Source of the DNA: JAAXXJ01 sp964412455
Lineage (GTDB): Bacteria > Nitrospirota > UBA9217
NCBI GenBank assembly: GCA_964412455.1
Contig: CAYPOT010000011.1
Location: forward strand, 13,930-77,929
Length of the DNA stretch: 64,000 nucleotides
Direction of reading: 5' to 3'
Below, in pieces: positions 57,344-64,000 of the stretch. The translations under genes were made by a program, and so were the position numbers. Every line of letters begins with the position of its first letter. Position 1 is the stretch's first letter. The notes below the pieces were generated by a model. The model was not told the DNA's origin. It ran no database searches and saw only the letters and a list, made by a program, of their open reading frames with translations.

Positions 57344-59059
57344 ATGTTCAAGAACAAGAGCATTGGGATGAGGTTGAGCCTGGGTTTTGGAGTCCTCCTG
57401 GCGTTGTTGTTCCTGTTGAGCGTCATCGGGTACTGGGGCGTGCACGTCGTTCACGGCACGACGGTGCACATGCTGGAGGGCGATGCCCAGGTGGCCGAAC
57501 ATGCCGCGCGGGCGCGTGCTAATATTCTCGGGCTGCGCCGCTTTGAAAAGGATGTGTTCATCAACATCGGCAATACGGATAAGGTCGCGAACTATAGCAA
57601 GGAGTGGAACGACGAGCGGGAAAGTGTGATCTCCCGGCTGAGCGATCTTGAAAAAGCCGCTGACAAGACCGATGAGGCCAAGGACTACAAGGAGAGCCTC
57701 AAGGGCATGCGGGCAGAGCTGACGACCTACGAAGACGGCTTTAAAAAGGTCCTGGACCTGATCCAGGCAGGAGCGATCACGACCACGGAACAGGCAAATA
57801 CGGCCATCTCGGAATATAAAGATGCCATCCACAAGCTCGAGAAGCAGGCCAAGGACCTTGCAACCCATGCGAATGAGGTTATGGAATCGGACCTGCCGAA
57901 GATCGAAAACATGACCAGTCGGACGACCTGGATCATGATGATCATTTCAATCATTGCGGTCCTGATCAGCATCAGCGCCGGCATCGTGATCACCCGGAGC
58001 ATCACCGTGCCGGTCAGTGTTGGTGTCGCTGTGGCAAAACGGCTTTCCGAAGGCGACCTGAACGCCGAGATCAAGGTGGACAGTAAGGACGAGATCGGAC
58101 GGCTCATGGAGGCCATGAAGGTCATGGTGGACAAGCTCCGGAACGTGGTCGTGGACGTGAAGACCGCGTCGGACAACGTAGCATCGGGCAGCCAGCAGCT
58201 CAGCGCCGGCGCAGAACAGATGTCCCAGGGTACGACCGAGCAGGCGGCAAGCACGGAAGAGGCCTCTTCCTCCATCGAAGAGATGAACGCGGCGATCAAG
58301 CAGAACGCCGACAACGCCATGCAGACCGAGAAGATCGCCCAGAAGTCCGCGATCGACGCCCGGGAGAGCGGCCAGGCCGTCTCCCTGACCGTGAGCGCCA
58401 TGAAGGAGATCGCCCAGAAGATCTCCATCATCGAGGAGATCGCCCGCCAGACGAACTTGCTGGCCCTGAACGCCGCCATCGAGGCGGCCCGCGCCGGTGA
58501 CCACGGCAGGGGCTTTGCCGTGGTGGCCGCCGAGGTGCGGAAGCTCGCCGAGCGGAGCCAGACTGCAGCCGGTGAGATCAGCCAGTTGTCCAGTTCGAGC
58601 GTGCAGATCGCCGAGCAGGCAGGCCAAATGCTTGCCAAGCTGGTGCCGGACATCCAGAAGACCGCCGAACTGGTGCAGGAGATCACCGCGTCGTCCAAGG
58701 AACAGTCCGGCGGGGCGGACCAGATCAACGGCGCCATCCAGCAGCTCAATCACGTAGTCCAGCAGAACGCGGGCGCGGCAGAGGAAATGGCGTCGACCGC
58801 CGAGGAGCTCTCCTCACAGGCCGACCATCTCCAGGCCGCGATCTCGTTCTTCAAGGTCAATGGTCTTGACCGGGCTGCGGCAGGGACGACGCGGAGAGCG
58901 TTGAAGCCGGTGCAGCATGCCCGGATAGCACATGCGGCCCCCAGAGCGGCAAAGCAGGGCGGCTTCGCAAAGGAAGTCCGTAAAGGAGTCCATCTGGACC
59001 TGGGTCCCGAAGGAAAGGCCGGGAGAGACAGCAGGGATTCGGAGTTTGAGAAGTTCTGA
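57344..59059 (+). CDS. Methyl-accepting chemotaxis protein, second
   Basis: 571 aa. TM1 at about 11-33, a four-helix-bundle periplasmic domain with NILGLRRFEKDVFINIGN, TM2 at about 203-222, HAMP (AKRLSEGDLNAEIKVDSKDEI) and the signalling hairpin QTNLLALNAAIEAARAGDHGRGFAVVAAEVRKLAERS (read as QTNLLALNAAIEAARAGD and GRGFAVVAAEVRKLAE). The tail ends HLDLGPEGKAGRDSRDSEFEKF, sharing LD-(M/L)-G and D-x2-FEKF with the MCP at 51876. AAAGGAGAGGG precedes the ATG. Confidence 0.93.
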   Translation: MFKNKSIGMRLSLGFGVLLALLFLLSVIGYWGVHVVHGTTVHMLEGDAQVAEHAARARANILGLRRFEKDVFINIGNTDKVANYSKEWNDERESVISRLSDLEKAADKTDEAKDYKESLKGMRAELTTYEDGFKKVLDLIQAGAITTTEQANTAISEYKDAIHKLEKQAKDLATHANEVMESDLPKIENMTSRTTWIMMIISIIAVLISISAGIVITRSITVPVSVGVAVAKRLSEGDLNAEIKVDSKDEIGRLMEAMKVMVDKLRNVVVDVKTASDNVASGSQQLSAGAEQMSQGTTEQAASTEEASSSIEEMNAAIKQNADNAMQTEKIAQKSAIDARESGQAVSLTVSAMKEIAQKISIIEEIARQTNLLALNAAIEAARAGDHGRGFAVVAAEVRKLAERSQTAAGEISQLSSSSVQIAEQAGQMLAKLVPDIQKTAELVQEITASSKEQSGGADQINGAIQQLNHVVQQNAGAAEEMASTAEELSSQADHLQAAISFFKVNGLDRAAAGTTRRALKPVQHARIAHAAPRAAKQGGFAKEVRKGVHLDLGPEGKAGRDSRDSEFEKF

Positions 59060-59211
59060 AGGACCGTGAGGCGTCGAACGGTGACGAGGCCCGTATCGTC
59101 AATCGGTAACGGCAACGGAAAGAGCCGAACCACGTAACCGTTACACGAAACGGGCTTCGTAACCGCGACCGAAAGACGAGAGAACTAACATTTAAACAGC
59201 AGGAGGCCGCC

Positions 59212-59721
59212 ATGGCAGAAACGACTATTACAGAAACAATTCAGTTCCTGACGTTCAAACTGGCCGATGAGGTGTTCGCGCTGGACATCACCAAAGTACG
59301 GGAGGTCCTTGATTTCACCACCGTGACCAAGGTGCCGCGGACGCCGGAGTTCATGCGGGGCGTGATCAATCTCCGGGGAAGCGTGGTGCCGGTGGTAGAT
59401 CTCCGTTTGAAGTTCGGCATGACCAGAACGGAGAGCAGCGTGAACACCTGCATCATCATCACCGAGGTGACGGTTGACAACGACACGACTATCCTGGGGG
59501 CGCTGGCCGATTCGGTGCAGGAGGTGCTGGACCTTGCGCCGGGGAGCATCGCGTCGGCGCCTAAGATCGGGACCAAGCTTAAAACGGAGTTTATCAAGGG
59601 CATGGGCAGGCGGGACGACCGCTTTATCATCATCCTGGACATCGACAAGGTGTTCTCGTCTGACGAGCTGGCGATGGTGACGCAGGAAGAAACTGCCGCA
59701 GAGGAAACGCAGGCCCGCTGA
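59212..59721 (+). CDS. cheW: CheW
   Basis: 169 aa adaptor coupling receptors to CheA. QFLTFKLADEVFALDITKVREVLDFTTVTKVPRTPEFMRGVINLRGSVVPVVDLRLKFGM (in parts: TFKLADEVFALDITKVREVL, FMRGVINLRGSVVPVVDLRLKF) is the full CheW signature, including the NLRG turn. Acidic C-terminal tail (EETAAEETQAR). AGCAGGAGGCCGCC precedes the ATG. 48 bp before cheR. Confidence 0.94.
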   Translation: MAETTITETIQFLTFKLADEVFALDITKVREVLDFTTVTKVPRTPEFMRGVINLRGSVVPVVDLRLKFGMTRTESSVNTCIIITEVTVDNDTTILGALADSVQEVLDLAPGSIASAPKIGTKLKTEFIKGMGRRDDRFIIILDIDKVFSSDELAMVTQEETAAEETQAR

Positions 59722-59768
59722 TCCGCGCGGCCAGCAGGGAGCGGACCATCCGGGCGCACGAGTAACGC

Positions 59769-60638
59769 ATGGAACAAAAGACCTTTATAGCCGGGACCGC
59801 GAAACCCATGACGCAGGCGGAGTTCGGCCGTTTCAGCGAGTTCATCATCGGCCAGTGCGGCATCAAGATGCCGCCGAGCAAGAAGATCATGCTCGAGGCG
59901 CGGCTGCAGAAACGGCTGCGGACACTGGGCATATCAAATTTCAGGGAGTATTACGATCATGTGCTCGGCGAAAGCGGTCGCGACGAGCTGGTCCACATGC
60001 TCGACGCGGTGACCACGAACAAAACGGATTTCTTCCGTGAGCCCGTCCACTTTCACTATCTGGCGCAGACGATCCTTCCCGAATTCATCGAAGAGCGGGA
60101 ACGCGGAAAGGTCAGAGACAAACCCTTTGTGGTCTGGAGCGCCGGCTGTTCAACAGGCGAAGAGCCGTACACGCTCGCCATGGTACTGTCGGACTTCGCC
60201 GGCCTGCACCCGTCATTTCACTTTTCGATCCTCGCCACCGATATCTCCACGAAAGTGCTCGATCGCGCCAGGGAGGCGATCTATGATGCTGAGCGGGTGA
60301 CAGCCGTACCGCTGCCAATGAAGCAGAAATACCTGCTCCGCAGCAAGGACCCGGTCAAGGGTGTCGTACGGATCGGACCCGCACTTCGGTCAAGCGTGCA
60401 GTTCACAAGGCTGAACCTCATGGAAGAGGCCTTTTCCTTTGCCGAACCGGTGGACGTGATCTTTTGCCGGAACGTCATCATCTATTTTGACCGCAAGACC
60501 CAGGAGCAGTTGATCGCCCGTTTCTGCAAAGTACTGAAGACGAACGGGTACCTGTTCCTGGGACATTCCGAAAGCATCCACGGATTTACCCTGCCGCTCC
60601 GGCGGATCACGTCCACGGTATATCGGAAAACCGACTGA
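59769..60638 (+). CDS. cheR: CheR methyltransferase
   Basis: 289 aa. The N-terminal helical domain (EFGRFSEFIIGQCGIKMPPSKKIMLEARLQKRLRTLGI) and SAM-binding domain (FVVWSAGCSTGEEPYTLAM, FSILATDISTKVLDRAREAIY, VDVIFCRNVIIYFDRKTQE, YLFLGHSESI) are complete. It adds methyl groups to receptor glutamates. No strong ribosome site precedes ATG 59769 (GGGCGCACGAGTAACGC). Confidence 0.94.
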   Translation: MEQKTFIAGTAKPMTQAEFGRFSEFIIGQCGIKMPPSKKIMLEARLQKRLRTLGISNFREYYDHVLGESGRDELVHMLDAVTTNKTDFFREPVHFHYLAQTILPEFIEERERGKVRDKPFVVWSAGCSTGEEPYTLAMVLSDFAGLHPSFHFSILATDISTKVLDRAREAIYDAERVTAVPLPMKQKYLLRSKDPVKGVVRIGPALRSSVQFTRLNLMEEAFSFAEPVDVIFCRNVIIYFDRKTQEQLIARFCKVLKTNGYLFLGHSESIHGFTLPLRRITSTVYRKTD

Positions 60639-60662
60639 GCCTCCAGATCACGAGAATCGACA

Positions 60663-61742
60663 ATGACAACAAAGAAGATCACCGTACTTATCGTTGACGA
60701 CTCCGCCATCGTCCGCCAGACCCTTGCGGACATACTGTCCTCGGACCGGGAGATCGAGGTTATCGCGAAGGCCTCGGACCCGTTCCTCGCGGCGGAGCAT
60801 ATCAGCCGCCAGGTCCCCGACGTGATCCTGCTGGATGTGGAAATGCCGCGCATGGACGGCCTCACCTTTCTCCAGAAGGTCATGTCCCAGCATCCGATCC
60901 CGGTGGTGATCTGCTCAAGCCTTGCCGAGGGCGGTTCCGACACGGTGCTTCGCGCGCTGGAATACGGCGCCGTGGAGATCATCCTGAAGCCACGTCTTGG
61001 CGCGAAGCAGTTCCTGGAGGAAGCGCGTATCCGGGTGTGCGACGCGGTGAAGGCTGCCGCCGCGTCCCAGGTGAAGCGGCTGGCGTTCCATCGGCGAGAT
61101 GTACCGCCGAAGCTCACTGCCGACGCGGTGCTCGCCAAGGCCAAAATCGGCCGGGACGCCATGCTCAAGACCACGGAAAAGGTCGTTGTGGTAGGCGCGT
61201 CAACGGGCGGCACCGAGGCGATCAAGGACTTTCTCACGGCCCTGCCGCTGGACGCGCCCGGCATCGTCATTGTACAGCATATGCCCGAGATTTTTACGAC
61301 GGCCTTTTCCCGGCGGCTTGACAGCATATGCCAGATCTCGGTGAAGGAAGCGGAGTCCAACGACACTGTCCTTCGCGGGCGCGCGCTTGTCGCGCCTGGA
61401 AATCACCACCTCCTGCTCAAGCGTAGCGGAGCGCGCTATTACGTCGAGATCAAGGAAGGCCCCCTTGTCAGCCGTCACCGGCCTTCGGTCGATGTGCTCT
61501 TCCGGTCCGCGGCGCGATACGCGGGGCCCAATGCGATCGGCGTGATCATGACGGGCATGGGGGATGACGGCGCGAAAGGGATGCTGGAAATGAAGGAGGC
61601 CGGGGCAATGACCATCGCCCAGGACGAGGAGTCCTGTGTCGTCTTCGGCATGCCCAAGAAGGCCATCGATCTGGGCGCCGTCGATAAGGTGCTGCCGCTG
61701 CAGTCCATCGCCGGCGCCGTCATGCGCGAAGGAAGCCACTGA
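60663..61742 (+). CDS. cheB: CheB methylesterase
   Basis: 359 aa. Receiver with D58 (VILLDVEMPRMDG), linker, then the esterase with S180 (VVGASTGGTEAIKDFL), H206 (IVIVQHMPEIF) and Asp in MTGMGDDGAKGML, the catalytic triad. Removes receptor methyl groups; together with CheR it sets adaptation. No cheD in the window. The gene ends the chemotaxis run. Confidence 0.94.
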   Translation: MTTKKITVLIVDDSAIVRQTLADILSSDREIEVIAKASDPFLAAEHISRQVPDVILLDVEMPRMDGLTFLQKVMSQHPIPVVICSSLAEGGSDTVLRALEYGAVEIILKPRLGAKQFLEEARIRVCDAVKAAAASQVKRLAFHRRDVPPKLTADAVLAKAKIGRDAMLKTTEKVVVVGASTGGTEAIKDFLTALPLDAPGIVIVQHMPEIFTTAFSRRLDSICQISVKEAESNDTVLRGRALVAPGNHHLLLKRSGARYYVEIKEGPLVSRHRPSVDVLFRSAARYAGPNAIGVIMTGMGDDGAKGMLEMKEAGAMTIAQDEESCVVFGMPKKAIDLGAVDKVLPLQSIAGAVMREGSH

Positions 61743-62251
61743 TCATCCGAACATCTTTTTACCGCGTTTCAAATACAAACCCATCCATAGAAGTGCAACC
61801 CCCTTTTCTTTTTTCTGCACCGCCATTGAAGCTCCCTGCAAGTTGCATTCATTAATCTTCAAGGAGCTTAAACGCGCATGTCCGAGGCCGCAGCATCAAG
61901 AATGCCCCTCACCCCTGCCCGTTGATGGAGACTCACCCTCTCCTTCCTTCCTCTCCCCTCTGAGGGAGAGGATAAGAGGTGAGGGGGGGCCGTTCAGGAC
62001 GCGAAGGTGAGGCGAAATAATTATATTTGAACCTAAAAACGGCAGTTGGACGCTGATTTGCGCGGATAACCAAAAGCAGGCGCCTCTAGGCGACGCGGAT
62101 AAAATCAGAACTTCCTGTCGAAAGACGACTCACCATCTGGGCGAAGAATGCACCGATAGAAAATTGGATTTTCACCGGCCTTTATCCGATGTTATCAGAT
62201 TTTATCCGCGTCCAAATGCTTTTTTATAAGGTTGAAGAGTTTGCGATGAAA
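61743..62251. other. Intergenic repeats after cheB
   Basis: Contains CCCCTCACC...GAGAGGATAAGAGGTGAGGG (about 61903-61988), a strong long hairpin related to 32442-32507 and 51566-51612, and an inverted pair CGCGGATAACC...TTATCCGCG (about 62079-62209) with the words GATTTTATCCGCG and AAATCAGAA. No gene. Confidence 0.55.
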
Positions 62252-63187
62252 TTACGAGGACAACTCGTTGATCGCGGCGGCGAGGAGCGGTAGCATGATC
62301 TCATGGTGGCCGGTGAGCGCATAGCCTTTGCCGCCGCCGTGGGTGGGGCGGCGGACCACGTTGGTGTTCGGCCGGTAGTGCTGAATGAAGTCCATATTCA
62401 CGGTGGTAAAGTGCTTGACCGTGTGGCCGAGGTTCCGGCAGAGGGTCACCGCCTTGAGGAAGATCTCGGGCAGCAGGACCGCAGAGCCGAGGTTGACATA
62501 AACGCCGCCCTCGAGCTCCGCGACGAGCGAGCAGAACTTCTGGAAGTCACGGCCGGCCGCTTCGCCGGTCGCCTTGCCGTCAAAGGACGGATGCATGTGG
62601 ATGATGTCGGTCCCGATGGCGACATGCACGGTCACCGGGATGCCGAGCCGGCTGCCTGCGGCCAGAAGGCTTTTGTCCTTGAAGGGGAAGTTGCCCGAGA
62701 GGATCATTGCGCCCACGGCCTCGCCGATGCCCATTCCTTTTCCGTTCCCGTCCCTGACCGCGTTGTTGATCATGCTGCCCGTCTCTTCGGCCATGCCGAA
62801 GGCCCCGGACAGGATCTCCCGGTCCACGTCCTCCGAGGTCTGGCCGACGAACGCCAGCTCGAAATCATGAATGATCCCTGCGCCGTTCAGCGAAAGGCTC
62901 GTAATGGTCCCGCGCTCCATGAGGTCGATGATGACCGGGGTGAGCCCCACTTTGATGGGATGTGCCCCCATGCCGAGCATGACCGGACGTCCATCTTTTC
63001 GCGCCTGGACAACTGCCGCCGCGATCTCCTTGATGTCTTTGGCCGCGAGGATATTCGGGAGGGAGGAAAAGAAGTCCTTGAACGAGGCGCCCTTTTTGTG
63101 CGGCGAAGCGATCTCGTCGATACAAACCTTGCTGGCGCGGTCCTTGAGGGAATAGGTCCTGATCCTGGAGGGGTCGAAGGCTTTCAT
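62252..63187 (-). CDS. Conserved protein downstream of gmhA, Rossmann-like
   Basis: 311 aa. Motifs VMLGMGAHPIKVGLTPVIIDLMERG, TSLSLNGAGIIHDFELAFVGQTSEDVD, GTDIIHMHPSFDG and NMDFIQHYRPNTNVVRRPT. The NGAGIIHDFE and HMHPSFDG segments, with glycine-rich strands, suggest a deoxyhypusine-synthase-like NAD-binding fold, but this is by eye and the enzyme role is unknown. It starts 4 bp after gmhA stops, so the two genes form an operon and this protein may act in heptose or sugar metabolism. Confidence 0.75.
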   Translation of the reverse strand: MKAFDPSRIRTYSLKDRASKVCIDEIASPHKKGASFKDFFSSLPNILAAKDIKEIAAAVVQARKDGRPVMLGMGAHPIKVGLTPVIIDLMERGTITSLSLNGAGIIHDFELAFVGQTSEDVDREILSGAFGMAEETGSMINNAVRDGNGKGMGIGEAVGAMILSGNFPFKDKSLLAAGSRLGIPVTVHVAIGTDIIHMHPSFDGKATGEAAGRDFQKFCSLVAELEGGVYVNLGSAVLLPEIFLKAVTLCRNLGHTVKHFTTVNMDFIQHYRPNTNVVRRPTHGGGKGYALTGHHEIMLPLLAAAINELSS

Positions 63188-63191
63188 GATC

Positions 63192-63770
63192 TTACCGTTT
63201 CACGCCAAAGAGCTCCTCGTCAACCAACTGGCAGAGGATATGGCCAAGGGTTATGTGCGTCTCCTGAATATGGGGCGTATGCCGGGAGGGGACGACGAAG
63301 GTGTAGTCGGCAATGTTGGCCATCTTGCCGCCGGCGCCGCCGGTCAGGACGACGGTCTTCATGCCGTTCTTTTTAGCAACGTCCAGCGCCTTGATGACGT
63401 TCGGCGAATTGCCGCTGGTGCTGATGCCGATCACCACATCGCCTTCATGCCCCAGGGCCGAAAGCTGCTTGGAGAAGATCTGGTCATAGCCGAAGTCGTT
63501 GCTGATGCTGGTGAGCACGGCGATATCGGTGTTCAGGGCGATGGCGGGGAGCGGCGGCCGGTCGATGAGGAACCGGTTGACGAACTCGGCCGCGATATGG
63601 GACGCGTCGGTTGCGCTACCGCCGTTCCCGAAGAGGATCACCTTGTGCCCCTCGCGGAAGGTCCGCGCGATGAGATGCACGACCTCGACGATCCGGTCCG
63701 CGTTTTCTTTCGCGAACGCGATCTTGACCCGCGCGCCTTCTTCGAATGTTTTGATGACCGCTTCTTTCAT
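63192..63770 (-). CDS. gmhA: Phosphoheptose isomerase GmhA
   Basis: 192 aa SIS-domain protein. VILFGNGGSATDASHIAAEFVNRFLIDRPPLPAIALNTDIAVLTSISNDFGYDQIFSKQL and GDVVIGISTSGNSPNVIKAL (in parts: GNGGSATDASHIAAEF, ALNTDIAVLTSISNDFGYDQIF, GISTSGNSPNV) match GmhA closely, with catalytic Glu in AAEF and His near HIxxTHI (PHIQETHITLGHILC). It converts sedoheptulose-7-phosphate to glycero-manno-heptose-7-phosphate for lipopolysaccharide core. ATG 63770 is chosen; the longer frame starts upstream of the promoter. Confidence 0.93.
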   Translation of the reverse strand: MKEAVIKTFEEGARVKIAFAKENADRIVEVVHLIARTFREGHKVILFGNGGSATDASHIAAEFVNRFLIDRPPLPAIALNTDIAVLTSISNDFGYDQIFSKQLSALGHEGDVVIGISTSGNSPNVIKALDVAKKNGMKTVVLTGGAGGKMANIADYTFVVPSRHTPHIQETHITLGHILCQLVDEELFGVKR

Positions 63771-64000
63771 AGTTCTCCGATCCAATTTGATGCAGTGGAG
63801 TATTATAAAATACGACCGGGAAATGTCAAGATAAAAGGCCTGCACCGGACAAGCCGGAACAAAATTTTGCCACGAAGACTCGAAGTCACGAAGAATTACA
63901 AAAATTGTTCAAGACACTGTTTTACTGATTAATGCAAACGAAGTAAATATTGATGGACCCGTAAGAAGTCAGGCGGCGTAAAGTGCCGCAAAATGCATAT
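63771..64000. other. Upstream region of gmhA with element end
   Basis: Apart from the gmhA promoter, GCCACGAAGACTCGAAGTC (63873-63891) recalls the repeat at 35103-35125, and CCCGTAAGAAGTC at 63958-63970 matches the end of the 117-bp element (26546-26662), cut by the window edge. No gene. Confidence 0.5.
63802..63829 (-). promoter_or_regulatory. Consensus sigma-70 promoter of gmhA
   Basis: On the minus strand TTGACA (63829-63824), 16-bp spacer, TATAAT (63807-63802), about 31 bases before the ATG. It would drive gmhA and its downstream partner. Confidence 0.88.

Noticed and set aside
62303..63376. 357-codon plus-strand frame opposite the gmhA partner
   Set aside because: Antisense shadow; the minus-strand protein has coherent motifs and operon spacing.

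Overview
The window looks like a piece of chromosome from a GC-rich, Gram-negative, motile, probably anaerobic bacterium, plausibly Nitrospirota or a Geobacter-like Desulfobacterota. The pointers are a triheme c7-type cytochrome, a phosphoheptose isomerase and an outer-membrane barrel, NtrC-type sigma-54 regulators, an Mrp-type cation antiporter, many universal stress proteins, an Ext-like rhodanese/porin cluster and a Geobacter-style chemotaxis operon. This assignment is inference; there is no rRNA or marker gene to settle it.

The window has two textures. From about 0.6 to 22.7 kb it is accessory DNA: small single genes and five toxin-antitoxin pairs (VapBC-like, Phd/PIN, two DUF433/DUF5615 pairs, another VapBC-like) separated by a dense scatter of repeats. 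The repeats are non-autonomous elements with terminal inverted repeats and clear target-site duplications (families A, B and C below), a CTGACC/GGTCAG-type repeat seen at about 20 sites, and debris of an IS21 transposase, a RAYT (REP-associated tyrosine transposase) start, a DUF2075 helicase tail and a TolB-like fragment.

From about 22.8 kb on, the genome is orderly. An Mrr-like/zinc-ribbon protein is followed by a tandem UspA gene, a sigma-54 activator, a 52-residue small protein, and a GntR/UTRA regulator heading a TSUP exporter - membrane protein - UspA operon that ends in a strong terminator. Then comes a long Mrp/Mbh-like antiporter operon (E, F, G, MbhD-like, MbhE-like, B, C and three D-type subunits plus small membrane proteins). 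A histidine kinase/NtrC pair (39.6-42.4 kb) precedes two Usp-family genes and a second copy of the small protein. These have good -24/-12 promoters with matching upstream inverted repeats, suggesting a sigma-54 stress regulon.

A divergent NarL-type regulator with an unusual receiver domain is followed by three rhodanese proteins and a porin (47.1-51.4 kb). The chemotaxis cluster is MCP, CheY, STAS, CheA, MCP, CheW, CheR, CheB (51.9-61.7 kb). The window ends with gmhA and a conserved downstream partner on the minus strand.

The strongest candidates for something undescribed are: (1) the paralogous 46-52 residue proteins sharing an FAEAGE motif, both behind sigma-54-like promoters with a shared YGCAA-N7-TTGCG site; (2) the TGCAGT-N6-ACTGCR sites upstream of two sigma-54 Usp genes; (3) CTGACC repeats bordered by locus-specific short tandem amplifications; and (4) short inverted-repeat elements whose target duplications can be read directly.
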